Positions 1 to 6,942 of a DNA stretch of 64,000 nt are shown one piece after another. The stretch is taken from contig NZ_FNIV01000013.1 of the NCBI RefSeq assembly GCF_900104135.1, positions 33,434-97,433 on the forward strand, given 5' to 3'. The stretch is from Halomonas shengliensis (GTDB lineage Bacteria; Pseudomonadota; Gammaproteobacteria; Pseudomonadales; Halomonadaceae). The notes below the pieces were generated by a model that worked only from the letters and a program-made list of their open reading frames with translations, was not told the DNA's origin and ran no database searches. Every line of letters starts with the position of its first letter. Position 1 is the stretch's first letter. The position numbers and the translations under genes are program-made.

Positions 1-60
1 CACCACCCGGCGGGCGCCGACCAGCGCCTCGCGACTCATCACCTGCCCGTTGCGTTCCAT
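1..60 (-). CDS. proB: glutamate 5-kinase, N-terminal fragment
   Basis: Only the first 20 codons lie in the window (MERNGQVMSREALVGARRVV). Glutamate 5-kinase makes gamma-glutamyl phosphate, the first step of proline synthesis. The SREALVGARRVV stretch resembles the start of gammaproteobacterial ProB just before its VKIGS nucleotide-binding strand, and proB commonly follows obgE. Two ATG starts are possible, at 60 and 39; the first sits 13 bases after the obgE stop and probably makes a coupled pair. The assignment rests on a short piece and on gene order. Confidence 0.7.
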   Translation of the reverse strand, partial: MERNGQVMSREALVGARRVV

Positions 61-73
61 TCGCTCTCGTTCC

Positions 74-1261
74 TCAGGGCGCGTATTCGACCTCGACGTC
101 GTAGTCGTCGTCATCGAAATCGTCATCATCCTCGTCGGCCGGCTTGCGCTTGCGACCAAGCCGCGCCTCGGTGCGGGCCACCGCCTCGTCCTCCATGCGT
201 GCGCGCATCTCGCGGGCACGCTCGGCGGCCTCCTCGTCCTCGTTCTCCAGACGGCGCTGCTCGGTCAGCCAGCGGTGGGCGGCCTGCACCAGGGCGTCGG
301 TGCCGTCGCCGGAGATCGCCGAGATGCGGAACACCGGGCCTTGCCAGCCCAGGCGGCGCACGATCTCGTCGGCCTTCGCCTGGCGCTCGTCTTCCGGGAG
401 CAGGTCGAGCTTGTTGAGCACCAGCCAGCGCGGCAGCTCGGCCAGGGTCGGCGAGAACTCGCCCAGCTCGTGGGCGATCGCCTCGGCGGCCGCCACCGGG
501 TCGGACTCGTCGAAGGGCGCCACGTCCACCACGTGGAACAGCAGCCGGGTGCGGGTCAGGTGCTTGAGGAAGCGCAGCCCCAGGCCGGCCCCCTCGGAGG
601 CCCCCTCGATCAGCCCCGGCACGTCGGCCATCACGAAGTGCTCGTGCATGCCCAGCTTCACCACCCCCAGGTTGGGCACCAGGGTGGTGAAGGGGTAGTT
701 GGCGACCTTGGGCTTGGCCGCGGAGACGGCGCGGATCAGCGTCGACTTGCCGGCGTTGGGCAGGCCCAGCAGGCCGACGTCGGCCATCACCTTCATCTCC
801 AGGCGCAGGTTGCGGCGCTCGCCCTCGGTACCGGGCGTGGTGCGCCGCGGCGCGCGGTTGGTGGAGGACTTGAAGTGGATGTTGCCGAGCCCGCGGCGCC
901 CACCCTGGGCCACCAGCACCACCTGGCCGATCTCGGTGACGTCGGCGATCACCTCCAGGGTGTCCTCGTCGATCACCGTGGTGCCCACCGGCACCTTGAC
1001 GTGGAGGTCCTCGCCGGCCCTGCCGCTCATCTGGCGGCCCATGCCGGGCTGGCCGTTCTGGGCCTTGTAGAAGCGCTGGTACTTGAAGTCGATCAGGGTG
1101 TTGAGGGCGTCGTCACCGATCAGGTAGACGCTGCCGCCATGCCCGCCGTCGCCGCCATCGGGGCCACCCTTGGGCACGTACTTCTCGCGGCGGAAGCTGA
1201 GGCAGCCATTGCCCCCCTTGCCGGCCTCCACGATGATCGAGGCTTCGTCGACGAACTGCAT
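74..1261 (-). CDS. obgE: GTPase Obg (ribosome assembly/stress GTPase)
   Basis: 395-residue Obg/CgtA GTPase involved in 50S subunit maturation and stress response. Residues about 1-158 form the glycine-rich Obg fold ([13 protein letters not shown]). The G domain follows, with P-loop GLPNAGKST near residue 166, DVPGLIEGA (G3) and NKLD (G4). The C-terminus is a very acidic tail (a run of Asp residues near 375-390), common in Obg and stronger here, as expected for a halophile. The start is preceded by AGGAGAG. It follows rpmA after a strong hairpin and is followed at once by proB, so it may be partly uncoupled from rplU-rpmA. Confidence 0.97.
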   Translation of the reverse strand: MQFVDEASIIVEAGKGGNGCLSFRREKYVPKGGPDGGDGGHGGSVYLIGDDALNTLIDFKYQRFYKAQNGQPGMGRQMSGRAGEDLHVKVPVGTTVIDEDTLEVIADVTEIGQVVLVAQGGRRGLGNIHFKSSTNRAPRRTTPGTEGERRNLRLEMKVMADVGLLGLPNAGKSTLIRAVSAAKPKVANYPFTTLVPNLGVVKLGMHEHFVMADVPGLIEGASEGAGLGLRFLKHLTRTRLLFHVVDVAPFDESDPVAAAEAIAHELGEFSPTLAELPRWLVLNKLDLLPEDERQAKADEIVRRLGWQGPVFRISAISGDGTDALVQAAHRWLTEQRRLENEDEEAAERAREMRARMEDEAVARTEARLGRKRKPADEDDDDFDDDDYDVEVEYAP

Positions 1262-1273
1262 CTGTCACTCTCC

Positions 1274-1291
1274 TGACGGCATATGCCGTCA
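1274..1291. promoter_or_regulatory. perfect 18-bp palindrome in the obgE leader
   Basis: TGACGGCATATGCCGTCA is an exact inverted repeat just upstream of the obgE Shine-Dalgarno sequence and 5 bases from the rpmA-obgE terminator hairpin. A TATCAT hexamer (minus strand, 1291-1296) overlaps its edge. It could be an operator or an RNA hairpin affecting obgE translation. No regulator can be named from the sequence. Confidence 0.5.
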
Positions 1292-1296
1292 TGATA

Positions 1297-1328
1297 CAAG
1301 AAGGCCCCGCCGTGGCGGGGCCTTCTTG
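1297..1328 (-). terminator. hairpin terminator between rpmA and obgE
   Basis: A nearly perfect 32-base inverted repeat with arms CAAGAAGGCCCCGCC and GGCGGGGCCTTCTTG. It ends rplU-rpmA transcripts or attenuates read-through into obgE. The U-tract is short, so termination may be partial. Confidence 0.75.
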
Positions 1329-1346
1329 CGGCAAGGGTCAAGCGTC

Positions 1347-1604
1347 TCAGGCGGAGACGACGCTGACGAACTTGCGGTTCTTCGGACCCTTGGTCTCGAA
1401 CTTGACCACGCCGTCGCTCAGGGCGAACAGGGTGTGGTCACGGCCGAGGCCGACGCCGGTACCGGCGTGGAACTTGGTGCCGCGCTGGCGAACGATGATG
1501 TTGCCGGCGGTGACGGCCTGGCCACCGAACAGCTTCACGCCAAGGCGCTTGGATTCGGAATCGCGACCGTTACGGGTAGAGCCCGCTGCCTTCTTATGTG
1601 CCAT
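1347..1604 (-). CDS. rpmA: 50S ribosomal protein L27
   Basis: 85-residue bL27, whose N-terminal tail reaches the peptidyl-transferase centre. The start [20 protein letters not shown] is typical of the family and the length is normal. It lies 32 bases after rplU and is presumably expressed from the rplU promoter at 2053-2081. No N-terminal Firmicutes-type processing extension is present. Confidence 0.98.
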   Translation of the reverse strand: MAHKKAAGSTRNGRDSESKRLGVKLFGGQAVTAGNIIVRQRGTKFHAGTGVGLGRDHTLFALSDGVVKFETKGPKNRKFVSVVSA

Positions 1605-1636
1605 GGAATAAACCTCCGTTCAGGGGGATGGACCGC

Positions 1637-1948
1637 TTAGGCGGAGATCCCGGTGATCTTGACTTCGGTGAACCACTGACGGTGGCCCTGACGCTTCATG
1701 TGGTGCTTGCGGCGACGGAACTTAATGATGGTGACCTTGTCGCCACGGCCGTGGGACACGACCTCCGCGGAGACCTTGGCACCCTCGACCAGCGGCGCGC
1801 CGACCTTGACATCGTCCTCGTTGCCGACCAGCAGCACCTCGTCGAAATCGATGGACTCGCCGGTGGGCACCTCGATCTTCTCGAGCTTGAGGGTCTGGCC
1901 TTCCTGAACGCGGTACTGCTTGCCACCGCTCTTGATAACTGCGTACAT
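1637..1948 (-). CDS. rplU: 50S ribosomal protein L21
   Basis: 103-residue bL21, a 23S-binding protein of the 50S subunit. It starts [18 protein letters not shown] and keeps the family signature [16 protein letters not shown] near the C-terminus. The ATG is preceded by GGAGAGAG. The open frame continues upstream, but that extension lies opposite ispB and has no L21 similarity, so the start at 1948 is clear. First gene of rplU-rpmA. Confidence 0.98.
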   Translation of the reverse strand: MYAVIKSGGKQYRVQEGQTLKLEKIEVPTGESIDFDEVLLVGNEDDVKVGAPLVEGAKVSAEVVSHGRGDKVTIIKFRRRKHHMKRQGHRQWFTEVKITGISA

Positions 1949-2052
1949 GCTTCTCTCTCCAGGACTCATCGGGTTGGGCTCTTCGTCGGCCTGCTTCGAG
2001 TGGCGCCCCTTTCGGCAACCATCTGACAGGGAGCGAGATGAGTGGGCCGCGT

Positions 2053-2081
2053 AGTATAGCGATCTCCCGCCGGCCGGACAA
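2053..2081 (-). promoter_or_regulatory. sigma-70 promoter of rplU-rpmA
   Basis: On the minus strand TTGTCC (2076-2081), a 17-base spacer, then TATACT (2053-2058). It lies about 105 bases upstream of the rplU start and points toward it. Confidence 0.7.
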
Positions 2082-2155
2082 CCATCCGCCCGCCCCTGCC
2101 GTGCCATCGCCCACGGCCTCCACCGCCGGGCGGTGAAAGCCTCCTCCGGCGCGCC

Positions 2156-2184
2156 TTGACGCCCCCGAGGGGGCCCCCTAGCAT
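2156..2184 (+). promoter_or_regulatory. sigma-70 promoter of ispB
   Basis: TTGACG (2156-2161), a 17-base spacer, then TAGCAT (2179-2184), about 67 bases before the ispB ATG. The spacer is itself a C/G inverted repeat (CCCCCGAGGGGGCCCCC). Confidence 0.65.
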
Positions 2185-2251
2185 GGCCGGCAATCCAAGG
2201 CCAGAGGGGGCCGCCCCGCCCCGGCCCCCACCGACCGTCGACGTAGCCTCC

Positions 2252-3250
2252 ATGCCCACCCACGCCACCGCCTCCGACACCGCCGCCCCCTCGCCGATCC
2301 ACGCCGCCGTGGCCGAGGACTTCGCCGCCGTCAACCGCACCATCAAGGCCCAGCTGGGCTCGCGCATCCCGCTGGTCGAGACCATCGGCCAGTACATCAT
2401 CGCCAGCGGCGGCAAGCGGCTGCGCCCGCTGCTGGTGCTGCTGGCCGCCCGGGCGCTGGGCTACCAGGGCGAACGGCACGTCACCCTGGCCACCCTGATC
2501 GAGTTCATGCACACCTCCACCCTGCTGCACGACGACGTGGTGGACGAGTCGCACCTGCGCCGCGGCAAGGCCACCGCCAACGATGCCTGGGGCAACGCCC
2601 CCTCGGTGCTGGTGGGCGACTTCCTCTACTCGCGCTCCTTCCAGATGATGGTGGAGGTGGGCTCCATGCGGATCATGGACGTGCTCTCCTCGGCCACCTG
2701 CGTGATCGCCGAGGGCGAGGTGCAGCAGCTCACCAACGTCGGCAACCCGGACATCGACGAGGCGGCCTACTTCGAGACCATCCAGGGCAAGACGGCGATG
2801 CTCTTCGAGGCGGCCAGCCACAGCGGCGCCATCCTCGCCGAGGCCACCCCGGAGCAGGAGGCCGCGCTGCAGTACTACGGTCGCTACCTGGGCCTGGCCT
2901 TCCAGCTGATCGATGACCTGCTCGACTACCAGGGCGACGCCGAGGCGATGGGCAAGAACGTCGGCGACGACCTGGCCGAGGGCAAGCCCACCCTGCCGCT
3001 GATCCAGGCCATGGCACAGGGCACCCCGGAGCAGGCAAAGCTGATCCGCCGGGCGATCCGCCAGGGCGGCCTCGACCACCTCCAAGAGGTGCTGGAGATC
3101 ATCGACGCCACCGGCGCCCTGGCCTATACGCGCAGCCGCGCCGAGGAGATGGCCGACCTCGCCCTGGCCCAGCTCGAGGCGCTGCCGCCCAGCCCCTACC
3201 GCGACAGCATGGCCGAGCTGGCCCGCCTGGCGGTGGACCGGCAGGCGTAA
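2252..3250 (+). CDS. ispB: octaprenyl (polyprenyl) diphosphate synthase
   Basis: 332-residue trans-prenyltransferase that adds isopentenyl units to farnesyl diphosphate, giving the ubiquinone side chain. The first aspartate-rich motif is [10 protein letters not shown], the second [20 protein letters not shown] precedes the first, and the catalytic region reads GEVQQLTN. The ATG at 2252 is preferred over an in-frame start at 2156 because the latter lies in the promoter and adds proline-rich sequence unlike the family. ispB divergent from rplU-rpmA is conserved in gammaproteobacteria. Chain length (C40 or C45) cannot be read from sequence. Confidence 0.95.
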   Translation: MPTHATASDTAAPSPIHAAVAEDFAAVNRTIKAQLGSRIPLVETIGQYIIASGGKRLRPLLVLLAARALGYQGERHVTLATLIEFMHTSTLLHDDVVDESHLRRGKATANDAWGNAPSVLVGDFLYSRSFQMMVEVGSMRIMDVLSSATCVIAEGEVQQLTNVGNPDIDEAAYFETIQGKTAMLFEAASHSGAILAEATPEQEAALQYYGRYLGLAFQLIDDLLDYQGDAEAMGKNVGDDLAEGKPTLPLIQAMAQGTPEQAKLIRRAIRQGGLDHLQEVLEIIDATGALAYTRSRAEEMADLALAQLEALPPSPYRDSMAELARLAVDRQA

Positions 3251-3268
3251 AAACGCCCGCCCACGGGC

Positions 3269-3296
3269 TTGCATTCCGGCCGCGCTTGCGTAAAAT
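3269..3296 (+). promoter_or_regulatory. promoter of tRNA-Pro
   Basis: TTGCAT (3269-3274), a 16-base spacer, then TAAAAT (3291-3296). It lies 40 bases before the tRNA in the gap after ispB, consistent with independent transcription of the single tRNA gene. Confidence 0.6.
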
Positions 3297-3335
3297 ACGC
3301 TGCGTCGAAGAGGCAACCCCTCGCGAGAACGACAT

Positions 3336-3412
3336 CGGAGTATAGCTCAGCTTGGTAGAGCGCTGCCTTCGGGAGGCAGAGGTCGTAGGTTCGAATCCTG
3401 CTACTCCGACCA
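3336..3412 (+). tRNA. tRNA-Pro (anticodon CGG)
   Basis: 77 bases including encoded CCA. The acceptor stem CGGAGTA pairs with TACTCCG. The anticodon stem CTGCC/GGCAG encloses the loop TTCGGGA, giving anticodon CGG for CCG codons. The T-arm GGTTCGAATCC is canonical. A strong terminator follows 8 bases later. Confidence 0.97.
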
Positions 3413-3420
3413 ACGAATTC

Positions 3421-3451
3421 AAGGCCTTGCGGATCACCGCAAGGCCTTTTT
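3421..3451 (+). terminator. rho-independent terminator of tRNA-Pro
   Basis: AAGGCCTTGCGG, a 4-base loop, CCGCAAGGCCTT, then a T run: a 12-bp perfect stem with U-tract directly after the tRNA. Confidence 0.92.
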
Positions 3452-3520
3452 CGTTGTCCGGCATGCCGGCCGCCGCACGCCCCTGACGCCCGAAGGCAGG
3501 GGGCGCGAGTTCGAGAGCCG

Positions 3521-3973
3521 TCAGGTCACGGTGATCACGCCGCAGCCGGCGGTGTGGCTGACCTTGTGGGAGACGCTGCCGAACACCATGCCGCGCACGT
3601 CGCCGAGGCCGCGGCTGCCCATCACGATGACATCGGCACCGACGCGCTCCGCCTCCTCGGTGATGCGCTCGGCCGGGCGCCCTTGGCGCACGCTCTCCTC
3701 CACCGTCAGGTCGCCCAGATCCACCGCTTCGCGGGCCTGGTCGATCACCTTGTGGGCCTCCTCCTTCATGCCCTCGGCAAGCTTCTCGCGCTCCGCCTCG
3801 GAGAAGGGCTCGGCGGTACCGCCGGTGAACAGGCCGATATTGTCGGGCGGAAACTCCGCCACCGTCATCAGGTGCAGGGTAGCCTTACCCCCCTGCGCCA
3901 GGGAGGCGGCGACCCGCAGCGCCTTGATGGCGTGCTCGGAACCGTCGAGGGGGACCAGGATCCTGGAGTACAT
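3521..3973 (-). CDS. universal stress protein, UspA family
   Basis: 150-residue cytoplasmic single-domain Usp protein. It starts MYSRILVPLDGSEHA and carries the ATP-binding pattern G-2X-G-9X-G-S near residues 127-141 (GSRGLGDVRGMVFGS), so it belongs to the nucleotide-binding subgroup. The ATG at 3973 has a good AGGAG; an upstream in-frame start at 4072 would add sequence without family character and lies in the promoter. Upstream sits an Anr/FNR-like box, suggesting induction under low oxygen, as known for several pseudomonad Usp genes. It stands alone, in the same direction as the transporter upstream. Confidence 0.93.
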   Translation of the reverse strand: MYSRILVPLDGSEHAIKALRVAASLAQGGKATLHLMTVAEFPPDNIGLFTGGTAEPFSEAEREKLAEGMKEEAHKVIDQAREAVDLGDLTVEESVRQGRPAERITEEAERVGADVIVMGSRGLGDVRGMVFGSVSHKVSHTAGCGVITVT

Positions 3974-4031
3974 GGCGTCGCTCCTGCAGCTGCCGAAGGA
4001 AGAGGGGGCGCACGCTGGCGCCGTCTCTCCC

Positions 4032-4072
4032 AGCATAGTCCGCCGCGCGGAACTCGCCTTGTCCTGCATCAA
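4032..4072 (-). promoter_or_regulatory. uspA promoter with Anr/FNR-like box
   Basis: On the minus strand TTGATGCAGGACAA (4059-4072) matches the FNR/Anr pattern TTGAT-N4-ATCAA in the first half-site and in three of five bases of the second. The -10 candidate TATGCT (4032-4037) puts the box centre about 40.5 bases before the expected start site, the classical class II activation position. There is no convincing -35, which fits activator dependence. Confidence 0.5.
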
Positions 4073-4097
4073 GGGAGCCCTGTCCGCTGGGCCCTCC

Positions 4098-5576
4098 TTA
4101 CAGGGCCCAGCCGAACCCCAGCAGCGGCATCGCCAGGGCGAAGACCACCGCCACGATCACGGCCAGCGCCGCGAGGCTGACCAGGGCGCCGGCGCGCACC
4201 ATCTCGGCCACGCTGAGCTGACCGCTGGCGAAGACCACAGCATTGGGCGGCGTCGCCACCGGCAGCATGAAGGCGCAGCTGGCGGCCAGGGCCACCGGCA
4301 CGGAGAGCAGCAGCGGGCTGTGTCCGAGGCTCACCGTCAGCGAGGCGGTGAGCGGCAGGATGGCGGCGGCGGTGGCGGTGTTGCTGGTCACATGGCTCAT
4401 CGCCATCACCACCAGCGCCACCGCGGCGACCAGCCCCCAGGTCGGCCAGCGGCCGAACACGGCGAGCCCCTCGGCGACCGCCGCGGCCAGGCCGCTGGAT
4501 TCGATGGCGGCGCCCAGGCTGAGGCCACCGCCCACCATGATCAGCACGCCCCAGGGCAGCTGGGCGGCGGCCTCCCAGTCCATCAGGAACTGGCGCTGGG
4601 CCCAGCGCGCCGGCACCACGAACAGCAGCACCGCGGCGGTCACCGCGATGCCGGCGTCGCTCAGCGCCACGCCCAGCCAGGCCTCGAGCAGTGGGCGGAA
4701 CACCCAGGCCAGGGCGACCAGCACGAAGATGGTGGCCACCCGCCGCTCGGGGTCGGTCATGCGCCCCAGGTCGCGGGCCTGCTCCTCCAGCATGGCGGCC
4801 ACCCCCGGCAGGGGCTTGCGGCCCAGCGGGTAGATGCGGCGCGTCAGCAGCCACCAGGCCAGCGCCAGCAGCAGCAAGGCCGGCGGCAGCGCCACCGCCA
4901 TCCACTCGGCGAAGCCGATCTCGATGCCGTAGCTGTCGGCCATGAAGCCGGCCAGCAGGGCGTTGGGCGGGGTGCCGATCAGGGTGCCCATGCCGCCGAT
5001 GTTGGCGCCCAGGGCGATCCCCAGCAGCAGGGTCAGCGCCAGATGGTGGCTGGCCCCCTCGCCGCCCTGGCGCTTGAGCATCTCCAGCACCGAGAGGCCG
5101 ATGGGCACCATCAGCGCCGCCGTGGCGGTGTTGCTCACCCACATGCTGAGCCCGGCGGTGGCGACCATGAAGCCCGCCACCAGGTGGTCGGGACGGCGTC
5201 CCGCCACGCGCAACACCAGCATGGCGATGCGTCGATGCAGCCCCCAGCGCTGGATCGCCTCGGCCAGCAGGAAGCCGCCCAGGAACAGGAAGATCAGCGG
5301 GTTGGCGTAGGGCGCGGCGACCGCCTCGATGGGCGCCACCTCCAGCAGCGGCAGCAGCACCAGCGGCAGCAGCGCCGTGACCGCGATGGGCACCGGCTCC
5401 AGCACCCACCAGGCCGCCATCCAGGCGGTGAGGGCCACCACCTGCCAGGCCGCCACGGGGAGCCCCTCGGGTGCCGGCGACACCAGCACCAGGCCCGCCA
5501 GCAGGGGGCCCAGCAGCAGGCCCAGCGGCACCTTGAGCCGCGCCAGCCGGGAGGGAGACTCCGTCTCAGTCGTCAT
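4098..5576 (-). CDS. DASS-family anion:Na+ symporter
   Basis: 492-residue polytopic inner-membrane protein of the divalent anion:sodium symporter (SLC13/DASS) family. The two diagnostic Ser-Asn-Thr motifs are present in pseudo-symmetric positions: SMWVSNTATAA near residue 145 and MSHVTSNTATAA near residue 395. The first repeat contains LIGTPPNAL and the second ATPPNAV. Family substrates include C4-dicarboxylates, citrate, sulfate and taurine; the sequence does not decide which. Its start overlaps the end of the small membrane protein gene by 11 bases. A hairpin (CTGGGCCC...GGGCCCAG, 4087-4110) spans the stop codon but lacks a T run. Confidence 0.9.
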   Translation of the reverse strand: MTTETESPSRLARLKVPLGLLLGPLLAGLVLVSPAPEGLPVAAWQVVALTAWMAAWWVLEPVPIAVTALLPLVLLPLLEVAPIEAVAAPYANPLIFLFLGGFLLAEAIQRWGLHRRIAMLVLRVAGRRPDHLVAGFMVATAGLSMWVSNTATAALMVPIGLSVLEMLKRQGGEGASHHLALTLLLGIALGANIGGMGTLIGTPPNALLAGFMADSYGIEIGFAEWMAVALPPALLLLALAWWLLTRRIYPLGRKPLPGVAAMLEEQARDLGRMTDPERRVATIFVLVALAWVFRPLLEAWLGVALSDAGIAVTAAVLLFVVPARWAQRQFLMDWEAAAQLPWGVLIMVGGGLSLGAAIESSGLAAAVAEGLAVFGRWPTWGLVAAVALVVMAMSHVTSNTATAAAILPLTASLTVSLGHSPLLLSVPVALAASCAFMLPVATPPNAVVFASGQLSVAEMVRAGALVSLAALAVIVAVVFALAMPLLGFGWAL

Positions 5577-5805
5577 CGCCGTCCTCGGCCAGCCGCCGCG
5601 CCACCGCCTTGCGCGCCCGGTTGCGCCGGTAGAGCCGCATCAGGGCGATCCACAGCGCCGCCGCCACCATGGCTGCCAGGGTCCAGCCCTGCCAAGGACG
5701 GGCGGCATCGCCCATCACCGTTTCCAGGGTGATGATCAGGATGAAGCCCAGCGCCTGGCTGGCGATGGCCAGGGCACGCAGGGTGTCGAAGGCGGTGTTG
5801 GCCAT
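5566..5805 (-). CDS. small two-helix membrane protein upstream of the DASS transporter
   Basis: 79 residues from the ATG at 5805 (an in-frame start at 5847 adds low-complexity sequence). There are two probable membrane helices, about residues 8-30 (IASQALGFILIITLETVMG) and 37-56 (LAAMVAAALWIALMRLY), then an arginine-rich segment and an acidic end (EDGDDD). The family is not recognised. It overlaps the transporter start by 11 bases, so translational coupling is likely. It may be an accessory subunit, but that is inference from position only. Confidence 0.7.
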   Translation of the reverse strand: MANTAFDTLRALAIASQALGFILIITLETVMGDAARPWQGWTLAAMVAAALWIALMRLYRRNRARKAVARRLAEDGDDD

Positions 5806-5950
5806 GGCGGCTCCCGTTGGCGAGGGTGGCTGTGAGGCGGATGACACTCCCGTCCGCCGGCAGTAGGCTTGGCAGGGTTCCCGGCGGAGGCGCCCCAGTG
5901 TAACCGCTCGTCACGCCCCCGCCGACCCTGCCCGCAAGGAGTCACCCCAC

Positions 5951-6751
5951 ATGGATGCCATCGCCCTGGGCCCCTTCCTGCTCTCGCTGCCCCGGCTCTA
6001 TACCTTCGTCGCCGCCCTGCTGCTGATGGGGGCCAGCGCCTGGCTGCTGGGCCTGCCGCGCCGCACCCACACCCGCTGGTTCAACGGCCTGCTGCTGGCC
6101 TGGCTGGTGGGCGCGCGCCTCGGCCACGTGGCCCTGAACCTCGACGCCTACGCCAGCGCCCCGCTAGACGCCCTCAAGCTGTGGCAGCCCGGCTATCACG
6201 GCCTGTGGGGGCTGATGGCGGGGCTGATCTGGACCGGCTGGGCGCTGCGCGAGCACCTCGGCCGGCTGGTAGGCGCCATGGCCATGCTGGTGGTGGTCTC
6301 GGCGCTGTGGCTGGCCACCGTCACCCTGGCGCCCTTCGGTGGGGGCATGGCGCTGACGCGGCTGCCCGACCTGGCCCTGGAGGACCTCGACGGCAACACG
6401 GTCAACCTGCAGGCGCTCGAGGGCGAGCGGGTGGTGCTCAACCTGTGGGCCACCTGGTGCCCGCCCTGCCTGCGCGAGATGCCACTGCTCGCCGAGGCCG
6501 ACGCCCGCGACGACGTCACCGTGGTGGTGGCCAACCAGGGCGAGTCGCTGCTGCAGGTGGTGCGCTACCTGGACGACCAGGGACTCGACTTCCGCTACCC
6601 GCTGCTCGACCCCCACCAGGAGCTGATGGTGCTGACCGAATCCCCGGGGCTGCCCACCACGGTGCTGTTCGATGCCGAGGGGCGCGCCGTGGAGCGCCAC
6701 GTGGGCGAACTCACCCGCGCCCAGCTGGATGGCTGGCTGGGGCGGGAGTAG
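5951..6751 (+). CDS. membrane TlpA-like thiol:disulfide protein with N-terminal half-Lgt-like domain
   Basis: 266 residues. Residues 1-130 hold about four hydrophobic helices; residues 135-266 are a TlpA/ResA-type thioredoxin fold with active site WCPPC at 169-173 and the cis-proline loop GLPTT. The N-terminal part resembles the first half of prolipoprotein diacylglyceryl transferase: GARLGHV near residue 54 matches GGRxGYV, and GYHGLWGLMAG near 81 matches the SFHGGLIG motif carrying the essential histidine. The later Lgt signature GRLGNFINGE is absent, so diacylglyceryl transfer is unlikely. Probable role: periplasmic disulfide reduction, possibly in cytochrome c or metal-site maturation. 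AAGGAG precedes the start. Monocistronic, divergent from the small membrane protein gene. Confidence 0.85.
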   Translation: MDAIALGPFLLSLPRLYTFVAALLLMGASAWLLGLPRRTHTRWFNGLLLAWLVGARLGHVALNLDAYASAPLDALKLWQPGYHGLWGLMAGLIWTGWALREHLGRLVGAMAMLVVVSALWLATVTLAPFGGGMALTRLPDLALEDLDGNTVNLQALEGERVVLNLWATWCPPCLREMPLLAEADARDDVTVVVANQGESLLQVVRYLDDQGLDFRYPLLDPHQELMVLTESPGLPTTVLFDAEGRAVERHVGELTRAQLDGWLGRE

Positions 6752-6842
6752 TAGCCGGGCTATCAAGGTTAGCCATGCGGCAATAGCGAAAGGCGCCGGG
6801 AAAGCCTTGAGCTGCGGATAGCCCTGTGAGGCAGTCCCGCGC

Positions 6843-6871
6843 TTAAGCCGCGCCGGGCTTTGCTGTAAGAT
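6843..6871 (+). promoter_or_regulatory. possible rapA promoter
   Basis: TTAAGC (6843-6848), a 17-base spacer, then TAAGAT (6866-6871), 71 bases before rapA. The -35 is weak. The rest of the gap (6752-6942) shows no gene. Confidence 0.4.
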
Positions 6872-6942
6872 ACCGCGCCCTTGTCGGGCCGCCCCGTCCC
6901 GGTGGCCATGAGCGCACCCTGTTACAGCATCCTCGAGGCATC

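Larger units (their letters stand above)
1949..2251. other. rplU/ispB divergent intergenic region
   Basis: A 303-base gap between two divergent genes. It holds the rplU promoter on the minus strand and the ispB promoter on the plus strand, about 75 bases apart, and a leader of roughly 100 bases for rplU. No further gene is supported. Confidence 0.7.

Noticed and set aside
1949..3316. N-terminal extension of rplU to over 500 codons
   Set aside because: Extension is antisense to ispB; L21 has a fixed length of about 103 residues starting MYAVIKSGG.
3099..3464. Minus-strand frame containing [21 protein letters not shown]
   Set aside because: This is the well-known false protein read antisense through a tRNA gene (here tRNA-Pro); it also runs into ispB.
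3531..5732. 733-codon plus-strand frame rich in Gln and His
   Set aside because: Antisense to uspA and the DASS transporter, both of which have clear family motifs.
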